Assembly (NCBI RefSeq): GCF_001423125.1 | Contig: NZ_LMNW01000034.1 | Coordinates: 198,936-262,935, forward strand | DNA: 64,000 nt | DNA from: Duganella sp. Leaf126 | Lineage (GTDB): Bacteria > Pseudomonadota > Gammaproteobacteria > Burkholderiales > Burkholderiaceae_D | Reading direction: 5' to 3' | Shown: in pieces, positions 34,427 to 42,467 of the stretch | Layout of the letters: each line of letters starts with the position of its first letter | How positions within the stretch are numbered: the stretch's first letter is position 1 | Translations under genes and position numbers: made by a program | The notes under the pieces: generated by a model | Told to the model about the DNA's origin: nothing | Seen by the model: the letters and a program-made list of their open reading frames with translations, nothing else | Database searches by the model: none

Positions 34427-34945
34427 TTACAGGTTGCCCAGGCCCGTGCCGCGGCTGCTGGAATAGCCAGGGTCGCTCTGCAGGCTGCCGGTGCCGGCGC
34501 TCATCACGCTACCGCTGGCGGTGCGGGCGCCAGGTGCCGCCTGTTGCGTACCGTAGAAATCGTGCATCTGGGTCGAGAATTCGGCGCTGGCCATGTCGGG
34601 CCAGTTGTCCTTGTCGAAGCCCGGTGCATTTTTCAGGTGGTCTTTCGACACATTGAGCAGGAAACGCTTGTTGACGGTGTCGAGCTGCAGCGCTTCCCAT
34701 GGCACGGCAAACAGCTTGTCGCCCATGCCCAGCCAGCCGCCGAACGACAGCACGGCGTAGGCCACTTTGCCCTGGCGCATGTCGAGCATGATTTCCTTGA
34801 TGTCGCCCAGGTCTTCTTCCTGCATGTTGTAGACATCTTCGCCGATTAGGGTGTCGGCGCCCATCAGGCGTGGGCCGGGACCGGCTTCGGTATCGGCGTA
34901 GTCGGTGTTGTAGATGCCATAGGTGTCGCGGTCGAGGTAGCTCAT
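34427..34945 (-). CDS. PRC-barrel domain protein
   Basis: This 172-residue protein has its PRC barrel in residues 25-105 (LMGADTLIGEDVYNMQEEDL, DIKEIMLDMRQGKVAYAVLS, LFAVPWEALQLD). A Ser/Gly-rich tail follows that includes FSTQMHDFYGT. Single PRC-barrel proteins of this type are common stress-associated cytoplasmic proteins in Oxalobacteraceae and Burkholderia, without an assigned activity. The ATG at 34945 has GGAG seven bases ahead; the longer frame upstream has no such site. Confidence 0.8.
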   Translation of the reverse strand: MSYLDRDTYGIYNTDYADTEAGPGPRLMGADTLIGEDVYNMQEEDLGDIKEIMLDMRQGKVAYAVLSFGGWLGMGDKLFAVPWEALQLDTVNKRFLLNVSKDHLKNAPGFDKDNWPDMASAEFSTQMHDFYGTQQAAPGARTASGSVMSAGTGSLQSDPGYSSSRGTGLGNL

Positions 34946-35121
34946 GGTGGTCTCCTGTGGGTTAAGTGGGACAGCAAGCTCAATGATGGCGATGGCTTGC
35001 CGGACCGGCCATAGGTGCACGCGCAGCGCCGGTGTAGGAACAGGATGAGTAACTGCCGAACATAGCAAGATGCTACACTTGCGCCCCCGCACCATTTCAC
35101 CGCCTCATCACTTTCCCTGTC

Positions 35122-35940
35122 ATGTCCTGCTTCGAATTGCGCACCCGCGCCTTGCACTGCCTGCTGCTGTCCGATCCGTCCGCCAAGGTTGCGGCCGTCG
35201 ATGCCATGGCCGCTGACGTACGGTCCGGACACTGCGCCCCCGACCCGCAACTGCCGTTAGCGGCGCCGGCCGGGGCGCCGCTGCCGGGGCGGCCGGTACT
35301 GCCGGCGCTGGTGCTGCCGTCGGCGCTGGGCAAACGCTCGATGCACACGGTGGAAGGGCGCGCCATGCTGATCCATGCGCTGGCCCATATCGAGTTCAAC
35401 GCCATCAATCTGGCGCTCGACGCGCTGTGGCGCTTCCCCGACATGCCGGCCGATTACTACACGGACTGGCTGCGGGTCGCGCAGGAAGAGGCGCTGCACT
35501 TTTCGCTGGTGGCCGCGCACCTGGCCGCGCTCGGCTATGCCTATGGCGACTTCACGGCCCACGGCAGCCTGTGGGAAATGGTCGCCAAGACCACCGGCGA
35601 CGTGCTGGCGCGCATGGCGCTGGTGCCGCGCGTGCTCGAAGCGCGCGGCCTGGACGCCAACCCGCCGATGCGCGCCAAGCTGGCCCAGGCCGGCGATCTG
35701 CAGGCCGCCGCCATTCTCGACATCATCCTGCGCGACGAGATCGGCCACGTCGAGGTCGGAAACCGCTGGTACCGCCACCTGTGTTACCAGCGCGGGCTGG
35801 CGCCGCGCCCCACGTTTGCCGCGTTGTGCGAAACGTACTGGGCACCCGTGCCGCGCGGGCCGTTCAACCTGGACGCGCGGCGCCTGGCCGGATTCACGGA
35901 AGAGGAAATCGCCGACCTTTGCGCCAGCAATCAGCATTGA
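35122..35940 (+). CDS. DUF455 ferritin-like protein
   Basis: This 272-residue protein carries a ferritin-like four-helix core. Likely metal ligands recur in LIHALAHIEFNAINLALDAL, RVAQEEALHFSLVAAHLAAL and DIILRDEIGHVEVGNRWYRH, the E-x-x-H pattern of the DUF455 family. Its N-terminal part (FELRTRALHCLLLSDPSAKV) is also typical. Members probably bind a di-metal centre; no reaction is established. It stands alone, and 127 bases of noncoding DNA follow before paoA. Confidence 0.8.
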   Translation: MSCFELRTRALHCLLLSDPSAKVAAVDAMAADVRSGHCAPDPQLPLAAPAGAPLPGRPVLPALVLPSALGKRSMHTVEGRAMLIHALAHIEFNAINLALDALWRFPDMPADYYTDWLRVAQEEALHFSLVAAHLAALGYAYGDFTAHGSLWEMVAKTTGDVLARMALVPRVLEARGLDANPPMRAKLAQAGDLQAAAILDIILRDEIGHVEVGNRWYRHLCYQRGLAPRPTFAALCETYWAPVPRGPFNLDARRLAGFTEEEIADLCASNQH

Positions 35941-36066
35941 TACCGCCGCGCTAACCGGAAATCAACAGTGCGGATGTCGTCCTGATAATACGTTTAAGAT
36001 GTTTTTACTCATCCGGCCACAAGTCGTCGATGAATCACTAACACTCTCTAGCCACAGGACGAATCG

Positions 36067-36777
36067 ATGATGAACGACCTCAGCGATGTAAATAGCGGTA
36101 ATCTCAAGCTCAGCAATGTCAACCGTACCCGGCGCGATCTGCTGATTGCCGGCGCGATTACCGCCACCTCCGCTGCCGTGCCCTCGGTGGCCGGCGCCCA
36201 GAACAGCAGCGGCAGCAATCCCACGGGCGGCGGCAACGGCGCCCCCGCCCAGGCTGCCACACCCGTGATGAACAAGGTCACGCTGGTGGTCAACGGTCAA
36301 TCGCGCACGCTCGACGTCGATACCCGCACGACCCTGCTTGATGCGCTGCGCGAAAACATGCACCTGACCGGCACCAAGAAGGGCTGCGATCATGGCCAGT
36401 GCGGCGCCTGCACCGTCATCGTCGAAGGCCGCCGCATCAATTCCTGCCTGTCGCTGGCCGTGATGCACGACGGCGACAAGATCACCACCATCGAAGGCCT
36501 GGGCACGCCGGACAAGCTGCACCCGATGCAGGCCGCTTTCGTCAAGCACGACGGTTACCAGTGCGGCTACTGTACGCCCGGGCAGATCTGTTCGGCCGTG
36601 TCCGCGCTCGAGGAAATCAAGCAGGGCATCCCGAGCCATGTCACGGCCGACCTCAATACCAAGCCCTTGCTCAGCAGCGAAGAACTGCGCGAACGCATGA
36701 GCGGCAATATCTGCCGCTGCGGCGCCTATTCCAACATCATCGACGCCATTAACGACGTGGCCGGGAGCCGCGCATGA
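36067..36777 (+). CDS. paoA: Periplasmic aldehyde oxidoreductase, [2Fe-2S] subunit
   Basis: This is the iron-sulfur subunit of a PaoABC (YagTSR)-type molybdenum enzyme that oxidises aldehydes to acids in the periplasm. The 236-residue protein has a twin-arginine signal (NRTRRDLLIAGAITATSA). A plant-ferredoxin-like cluster domain follows (CDHGQCGACTVIVEGRRINSC), then the helical second cluster domain (CGYCTPGQICS, GNICRCGAY). The whole complex should be exported folded through Tat on this signal, as in E. coli. The paoB start overlaps its stop by four bases. Confidence 0.92.
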   Translation: MMNDLSDVNSGNLKLSNVNRTRRDLLIAGAITATSAAVPSVAGAQNSSGSNPTGGGNGAPAQAATPVMNKVTLVVNGQSRTLDVDTRTTLLDALRENMHLTGTKKGCDHGQCGACTVIVEGRRINSCLSLAVMHDGDKITTIEGLGTPDKLHPMQAAFVKHDGYQCGYCTPGQICSAVSALEEIKQGIPSHVTADLNTKPLLSSEELRERMSGNICRCGAYSNIIDAINDVAGSRA

Positions 36778-37727
36778 AAGCCTTCAGCTACGAACGCGTC
36801 AAGACACCGGCCGAGGCGGCCGCCGCCATCAGCCGCACCCCGAATGCGAAATTCATTGCCGGCGGCACCAACTTGCTCGACCTGATGAAACTGGAAATCG
36901 AGGCGCCCACCCACCTGGTGGACGTCAACGGCATCGGGCTCGACAAGATAGAGGCCACGCCCGAGGGCGGCCTGCGCATCGGCGCCCTGGTCCGTAACAC
37001 CGACCTCGCTGCCGACCAGCGCGTGCGGCGCGACTACGCCGTGCTGTCGCGCGCCTTGCTGTCCGGTGCGTCGGGCCAGTTGCGCAACAAGGCCACCACG
37101 GCCGGCAACCTGCTGCAGCGCACGCGTTGCCCGTATTTCTACGACACCAACCAGCCGTGCAACAAGCGCCAGCCGGGCAGCGGTTGCTCCGCCATCGGCG
37201 GCTTCAGCCGCCAGCACGCCGTGGTCGGCGCCAGCGACGCCTGCATCGCCACCCACCCGAGCGATATGGCCGTGGCCATGCAGCTGCTCGACGCCCACGT
37301 GGAAACCGTCAAGGCCGATGGCGCCACGCGCAGCATCGCCATGGCCGACTTCCACCGCCTGCCGGGCAACACGCCGCACATCGAGACCGCGCTCGAGCCG
37401 GGCGAACTGATCACGGCAGTTACGCTGCCCAAGCCGCTCGGCGGCAAGCATTTCTACCGCAAGGTGCGCGACCGCTCGTCGTACGCGTTTGCCCTGATTT
37501 CGGTAGCCGCCGTTGTGCTGCCCGACGGCAGCGGCCGCGTGGCGCTCGGTGGCGTCGCCCATAAACCGTGGCGCGTGCCGGCCGCGGACGCCAGCATGGC
37601 GCAGGGCGGCAAGGCCGTCGCCGACCAGTTGCTGGCCGGCGCCCGCACCACCGAAGACAATGCCTACAAGATCACCCTGGTCCAGCGCACGATTTCGTCG
37701 GTGCTGGCGGAAGCGAAGAAAGCCTAA
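36774..37727 (+). CDS. paoB: Periplasmic aldehyde oxidoreductase, FAD subunit
   Basis: This 317-residue FAD subunit passes electrons from the iron-sulfur centres. The FAD-binding loop is AKFIAGGTNLLDLMKLEIEA and later QLRNKATTAGNLLQRTRC. The insertion CPYFYDTNQPCNKRQPGSGC supplies four cysteines for an extra [4Fe-4S] cluster, a feature that distinguishes PaoB-like subunits from other xanthine-oxidase family members. It has no signal of its own and is presumably co-exported with PaoA. It overlaps paoA and lies three bases before paoC. Confidence 0.92.
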   Translation: MKAFSYERVKTPAEAAAAISRTPNAKFIAGGTNLLDLMKLEIEAPTHLVDVNGIGLDKIEATPEGGLRIGALVRNTDLAADQRVRRDYAVLSRALLSGASGQLRNKATTAGNLLQRTRCPYFYDTNQPCNKRQPGSGCSAIGGFSRQHAVVGASDACIATHPSDMAVAMQLLDAHVETVKADGATRSIAMADFHRLPGNTPHIETALEPGELITAVTLPKPLGGKHFYRKVRDRSSYAFALISVAAVVLPDGSGRVALGGVAHKPWRVPAADASMAQGGKAVADQLLAGARTTEDNAYKITLVQRTISSVLAEAKKA

Positions 37728-37730
37728 GCC

Positions 37731-39929
37731 ATGAAATTTACCACTCCCGCCACCACCAATCCGATCGACCAGCTGAAAGTCGTCGGCAAGCCGCTCGACC
37801 GCATCGACGGTCCCCTGAAAACCACGGGCACGGCGCCGTATGCCTACGAGCAGCACGCAGTGGCGCCCAACGCCGCTTACGGCTACGTGGTTGGCGCATC
37901 GGTTGCCAAGGGCAGAATCACGTCGATCGACCTGGCAGCCGCCCGCAAGTCGCCGGGCGTGCTGGCCATCGTCACCTACGAAAATGCCGGCAAGCTGGGC
38001 AAGGGCAAGATGAATACTGCCCACTTGCTGGCCGGTCCAGAGGTCGAGCACTACCACCAGGCCGTGGCCGTGGTCGTGGCCGACACCTGGGAGCAGGCGC
38101 GCGCTGCCGCCCAGCTGGTGCAGGTCAAATACGCCGAAACCCAGGGCGCCTACGACCTGGCCAAGGCCAAGGACAGCGCGGTCCAGCCCAAGGGCAAGGA
38201 CAATGCCGACAGCAAGGTCGGCGACTTCGACGGCGCCTTCAAGTCCGCCCCGGTCAAGATCGACCTGACCTACACCACGCCCGACCAGTCGCACGCGATG
38301 ATGGAACCGCACGCGTCGATCGCCAAATGGGACGGCGACAAGGTCACCATCTGGACCTCGAACCAGATGATCGCCTGGGGCCAGGGCGATGTGGCCAAGA
38401 CGCTGGGGCTGCAGAAGGAGCAGGTGCGCCTGGTGTCGCCGTACATCGGCGGCGGCTTCGGCGGCAAGCTGTTCGTGCGCTGCGAAGCGGTGCTGGCGGC
38501 GCTCGGCGCCAAGGCTGCCGGCCGCCCGGTCAAGCTGACCCTGCCGCGTCCGCTCATGTTCAATAACACCACGCACCGGCCGGCCACCATCCAGCGCTTG
38601 CGCATCGGCGCCAGCCGCGAGGGCAAGATCACCGCCATCGGCCACGAGAGCTGGTCCGGCGACCTGCCCGACGGCCAGCCGGAAACCGCCACTGCCCAGA
38701 CCAAGCTGCTGTATGCGGGTCCCAACCGCATGACCAAGATGCGGCTGGCCGTGCTCAATCTGCCCGAGGGCAACGCCATGCGCGCACCGGGCGAAGCGCC
38801 GGGCCTGATGGTGCTGGAAGTGGCGATCGACGAGCTGGCCGAAAAGCTGAAAATGGACCCGGTGCGCTTCCGCATCATTAACGACATCACCCACGATCCG
38901 GCCAAGCGCGAACGCAAATTCTCGCAGCGCCGCTTCGTCGAGTGCATGCGCATCGGCGCCGAGCGCTTTGGCTGGGACAAGCGCAACGCCCAGCCGGGCC
39001 AGGTGCGCGATGGCCGCTGGCTGGTCGGTTACGGTGTCGCTTCGGCCTTCCGCAACAATATGGTCATGAAGTCGGGCGCGCGCGTCAAACTCGACGGCAA
39101 AGGCATGGTCACTGTGGAAACCGACATGACCGACATCGGCACCGGTTCCTATACCATCATTGCCCAGACCGCAGCCGAGATGATGGGCGTCACCATCGAC
39201 AAGGTAGTGGTCAGGCTCGGTGATTCGGACTTCCCGGTCTCGGCCGGTTCGGGCGGGCAGTGGGGCGCCAACAGTTCTACTGCCGGCGTGTATGCCGCCT
39301 GCGTCAAGCTGCGCGAGGCGGTGGCACAAAAGCTGGGCCTGCCGGCTGACGCCGAATTCGTCGATGGCTCGGTGCGCGGCGCCGGCAAAACCGTCACGCT
39401 GGCCAAGGCAGCGGAGGGCGGCGACATCGTGGCCGAAGACACGATGGAATACGGCGATCTCGACAAGAAATTCCAGCAGTCGACGTTCGGCGCCCACTTT
39501 GTCGAAGTCGGCGTCGATGCCTACACCGGCGAGACCCGCATCCGCCGCATGCTGGCCGTCTGCGCAGCCGGCCGCATCCTCAATCCCAAGTCGGCGCGCA
39601 GCCAGGTGATCGGCGCGATGACGATGGGCGCCGGTGCAGCGCTGATGGAAGACCTGGTCGTGGACCAGCGCCGCGGCTTCTTCGTCAACCACGACCTGGC
39701 CGGTTACGAGGTGCCGGTCCATGCCGACATCCCGCACCAGGACGTCATCTTCCTCGACGAGACCGATCCGATCTCGTCGCCGATGAAGGCCAAGGGCGTG
39801 GGCGAGCTCGGAATCTGCGGCGTGGGGGCGGCAATTGCCAATGCCATCTACAACGCCACCGGCGTGCGCGTGCGCGAGTACCCGATCACGCTCGACAAGC
39901 TGATCGACAAGCTGCCGCAGCAGGCGTAA
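37731..39929 (+). CDS. paoC: Periplasmic aldehyde oxidoreductase, molybdenum cofactor subunit
   Basis: This 732-residue catalytic subunit binds molybdopterin cytosine dinucleotide in its E. coli counterpart. Seen motifs are PLDRIDGPLKTTGTAPYAYE at the N-terminus, SPYIGGGFGGKL, MRAPGEAPG, GSGGQWGANSSTAGVYAA and the active-site glutamate in GVGELGICGVGAAIANAIYNA. It is the last gene of the operon. The PaoD/MocA-type maturation factors that normally finish the cofactor are not in the window and must lie elsewhere if the enzyme is active. Confidence 0.92.
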   Translation: MKFTTPATTNPIDQLKVVGKPLDRIDGPLKTTGTAPYAYEQHAVAPNAAYGYVVGASVAKGRITSIDLAAARKSPGVLAIVTYENAGKLGKGKMNTAHLLAGPEVEHYHQAVAVVVADTWEQARAAAQLVQVKYAETQGAYDLAKAKDSAVQPKGKDNADSKVGDFDGAFKSAPVKIDLTYTTPDQSHAMMEPHASIAKWDGDKVTIWTSNQMIAWGQGDVAKTLGLQKEQVRLVSPYIGGGFGGKLFVRCEAVLAALGAKAAGRPVKLTLPRPLMFNNTTHRPATIQRLRIGASREGKITAIGHESWSGDLPDGQPETATAQTKLLYAGPNRMTKMRLAVLNLPEGNAMRAPGEAPGLMVLEVAIDELAEKLKMDPVRFRIINDITHDPAKRERKFSQRRFVECMRIGAERFGWDKRNAQPGQVRDGRWLVGYGVASAFRNNMVMKSGARVKLDGKGMVTVETDMTDIGTGSYTIIAQTAAEMMGVTIDKVVVRLGDSDFPVSAGSGGQWGANSSTAGVYAACVKLREAVAQKLGLPADAEFVDGSVRGAGKTVTLAKAAEGGDIVAEDTMEYGDLDKKFQQSTFGAHFVEVGVDAYTGETRIRRMLAVCAAGRILNPKSARSQVIGAMTMGAGAALMEDLVVDQRRGFFVNHDLAGYEVPVHADIPHQDVIFLDETDPISSPMKAKGVGELGICGVGAAIANAIYNATGVRVREYPITLDKLIDKLPQQA

Positions 39930-40142
39930 CGCCGGCGGGTAAGTTGCTGCGACTTCCGGCGCAGCGGCGGCTGCGCCGGTCAGGCGCCGCTGCTGTTCCC
40001 GTTTTATCACGGACTTGTCGGCGGAACGCTGGCGATTTGCCGATCTTGACAGCAAATGTCAGCGGTTTCATTCATCCGGGATAAGTAGGCAAGGGCGTGG
40101 AATCGATTACAATGGCCTCTTCTTAACTCTGGAAGGCAAGGC

Positions 40143-41699
40143 ATGGAATGGCTATTCGACCCGAATATTTGGGTCGGCTTGTTCGCACTTATCGTGCTCG
40201 AGATCGTTCTCGGCATCGATAACCTGATTTTCATAGCAATTCTCGCGGACAAACTCGCGCCCGAGCAGCGCGACAGGGCAAGGCTGATCGGCCTGAGCCT
40301 GGCCATGGTCATGCGCCTCGGTCTGCTTTCCGTCATGTCCTGGCTGGTCACCCTGACCGAGCCGCTGTTCTACATTGCCTCCAAACCGTTTTCCGGCCGC
40401 GACCTGATCCTGCTGCTCGGCGGCCTGTTCCTGTTATTCAAGGCCACCACCGAGCTGCACGAGCGGGTCGAAGGCAAGGTCCACGTCCACACCGGCAACC
40501 GCGAATACGCGAGTTTCGGCGCGGTCGTGGCGCAGATCGTCGTGCTCGACGCCGTATTCTCGCTCGACGCCGTGATCACGGCGGTCGGCATGGTCGAGCA
40601 GCTGGGCGTGATGATGGCCGCCGTGGTGATCTCGATGGCCGTGATGCTGCTGGCCTCCAAGCCGCTCACGCGCTTCGTCAACGCCCATCCGACCGTGGTG
40701 GTGCTGTGCCTGAGCTTCCTGCTGATGGTGGGTCTGAGCCTGATCGCCGAGGGCCTGGGCTTCCACATCCCGAAAGGCTATCTGTACGCGGCAATCGGCT
40801 TCTCGGTCGTGATCGAGTTCCTCAACCAGCTGGCGCGCCGCAATTTCCTGCGCAAGGATTCGCATCTGCCGCTGCGCGACCGCACGGCCGACACCGTACT
40901 GCGCCTGCTCGGCAGCAAAAAGCGCGCGACCGCGGGCGAGGAGCCGGAAGAGGTGACCGACCAGGTCGAATTGCCGGCGTTCGAGGAACAGGAGCGCAAT
41001 ATGGTCAGCGGCGTGCTGAGCCTGTCGCAGCGCTCGATCCGTTCCATCATGACCAACCGCTCCGACATCTCATGGATCGACCTCGACGAAGATGCCGCCA
41101 CCATCCAGGGCCAGCTGCTGGAAACGCCGCACAGCTTCTTCCCCGTCAGCCGTGGCCAGCTCGACAACGTGGTCGGCATCGTGCGCGCCAAGGACCTGGT
41201 GGCGTGCCTGGCCGCCGGCCGCCAGATCACCGACGAGTACGTGCGCGCACCGATCATCATGCCCGAGTCGGGCGGCGTGCTGAAGGTGATGGAAACCCTC
41301 AAGCGCTCGCGCCAGCTGGTGCTGATCGCCGACGAATACGGCTCGATTGTCGGCCTGGTGACGCCGATCGACATCCTGGAAGCGATTGCCGGCGAGTTCC
41401 CGGACGAGGACGAACAACCGGACGTGCAGGTGGACGGCACCGGCCGCTGGCGCGTGGCCGGCAGCGCCGACCTGCACCACCTGCAGCAGGTACTGGAAAC
41501 GGAAGCGCTGGTCAGCGACACCGACGACTACTCGTCGCTGGCCGGCTTCATGCTGGAACAGTTCGGCACGCTGCCGGAACTGGGCCAGGCCATCGAGGTC
41601 GATGGCTTGCGCTTCGAGGTGGCGGAACTGCTCGAGCGCCGGATCGCGATGGTGCTGGTCACGCGGGTTGCCGAGCAGGGCGACAAGACCGGCGTTTGA
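40143..41699 (+). CDS. TerC-family membrane protein with CBS and CorC/HlyC domains (YoaE-like)
   Basis: This 518-residue inner-membrane protein has about seven helices of the TerC fold in residues 1-230, with the acidic motifs LEIVLGIDNLIFIAILADKL and VVLDAVFSLDAVITAVGMVE. A CBS pair follows (SIMTNRSDISWIDLDED and KVMETLKRSRQLVLIADEYG), and a CorC/HlyC C-terminal domain ends the protein. TerC proteins are implicated in metal export, notably manganese, and in tellurite resistance; the transported ion here is not shown. The 213-base leader has no recognisable riboswitch; a TTGACA (40046-40051) is a weak -35 candidate. Confidence 0.88.
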   Translation: MEWLFDPNIWVGLFALIVLEIVLGIDNLIFIAILADKLAPEQRDRARLIGLSLAMVMRLGLLSVMSWLVTLTEPLFYIASKPFSGRDLILLLGGLFLLFKATTELHERVEGKVHVHTGNREYASFGAVVAQIVVLDAVFSLDAVITAVGMVEQLGVMMAAVVISMAVMLLASKPLTRFVNAHPTVVVLCLSFLLMVGLSLIAEGLGFHIPKGYLYAAIGFSVVIEFLNQLARRNFLRKDSHLPLRDRTADTVLRLLGSKKRATAGEEPEEVTDQVELPAFEEQERNMVSGVLSLSQRSIRSIMTNRSDISWIDLDEDAATIQGQLLETPHSFFPVSRGQLDNVVGIVRAKDLVACLAAGRQITDEYVRAPIIMPESGGVLKVMETLKRSRQLVLIADEYGSIVGLVTPIDILEAIAGEFPDEDEQPDVQVDGTGRWRVAGSADLHHLQQVLETEALVSDTDDYSSLAGFMLEQFGTLPELGQAIEVDGLRFEVAELLERRIAMVLVTRVAEQGDKTGV

Positions 41700-41718
41700 T
41701 GTCATTTTTGACGTCGCT

Positions 41719-41976
41719 TCAGGGCGCCGCCGGCGCAAACACGCGCAGGCGATGGCCGTCGAGGTCGCGCGCCACGAAGGTGTAGCCGAAATCCATCGCT
41801 ACCGGCGCCTGCACGATGGTCAGTCCGCACTGCCGCCATTCGGCATGCAGCGCGCGCACTGCATCGTTTCCCGCCACCGCAAACGCCAGTTCTCCGCCGC
41901 CTGCGCCGTGCACGGCAGGCGCAGGTTGCACCGTGTGCTTCGACCACAGGCGCGAGCAGGATCCCGCTTGCAGGCT
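41719..41976 (-). pseudogene. 5'-truncated VOC (glyoxalase/bleomycin-resistance) gene
   Basis: The frame encodes the second half of a VOC protein: LWSKHTVQPAPAVHGAGGGE, LAFAVAGNDAVRALHAEWRQ, then FGYTFVARDLDGHRLRVFAP. An in-frame TGA (complement of 41977-41979) precedes it, and the first beta-alpha-beta-beta-beta half of the domain is absent upstream in any frame. The frame before the stop reads GYTLRRDRYPVTGTPLAAEL, which I cannot assign and which may be the tail of another gene joined by deletion. Confidence 0.55.
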
Positions 41977-42385
41977 TCACCACAGTTCGGCAGCGAGTGG
42001 GGTGCCAGTCACCGGATAGCGGTCGCGGCGCAAGGTGTAGCCGGAGCACGCGGTTGGCGCGGGCAGGGCGCGTACTCTCCAGGCAGGGAAGCTGGCGGCA
42101 GTATGTTGCTAAAGTCGGCCGTCCGTGTTCCCGATGGCAAAAAAATTCTGAACACCACGCTCTTTCGTCCTCGTCAAACCTTTCCCGCATTGCATAGTCA
42201 CTATCGCATAGCAAGTGAAAAATCGACGCTAAACGTATTTCCTTTCACCGCTGCAGCATCCCCTCATCGCCCGCAACCCGCTCGCATGCGTACGGAGTTA
42301 ATCGTTTTCCGACCAAGTGACGTGTTTCCACAACATACTTGCAAAGAGTAATGACCGATTGCGCAACAACGTGCATACTTCAAAC
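41977..42385. other. Stretch without a recognisable gene
   Basis: The part near 42060 may contain the unassigned tail noted beside the VOC remnant. From about 42110 composition becomes much richer in A+T and all frames are short. I see no gene, terminator or RNA here; it is probably the upstream regulatory DNA of the TonB receptor. Confidence 0.5.
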
Positions 42386-42441
42386 TGGTCCGACCAATTA
42401 TGAGATTGGTTTACCAGAAGATTAAACCGATCCAACCAATT
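42386..42441 (+). promoter_or_regulatory. Cluster of TGGT/ACCA palindromes before the TonB receptor gene
   Basis: TGGTCCGACCA (42386-42396) is a perfect palindrome about its central base. TGGTTTACCA (42407-42416) is a second palindrome. ACCAAT and ATTGGT (42393-42398, 42405-42410) form a further inverted pair, and ACCGATCCAACCAAT follows (42426-42440). TGGTnnnACCA-like sites are bound by FadR-subfamily GntR regulators such as LldR, PdhR and UxuR/ExuR. A TATAAA at 42442 may be the -10, so the sites would cover the promoter. No regulator gene is adjacent. Confidence 0.5.
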
Positions 42442-42467
42442 TATAAAATTCAGGACGGAGGAGACAC

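Noticed and set aside
36726..40055. A 1109-codon open frame on the minus strand across the aldehyde oxidoreductase operon
   Set aside because: It is antisense to paoA, paoB and paoC, which carry clear family motifs. Its translation is His/Arg/Gly/Val-rich without domains, a normal side effect of high GC codon use.
39930..40142. A yybP-ykoY manganese riboswitch before the TerC-family gene
   Set aside because: TerC-family genes sometimes carry it, but the conserved helices and their A-rich internal loops are not visible in these 213 bases.
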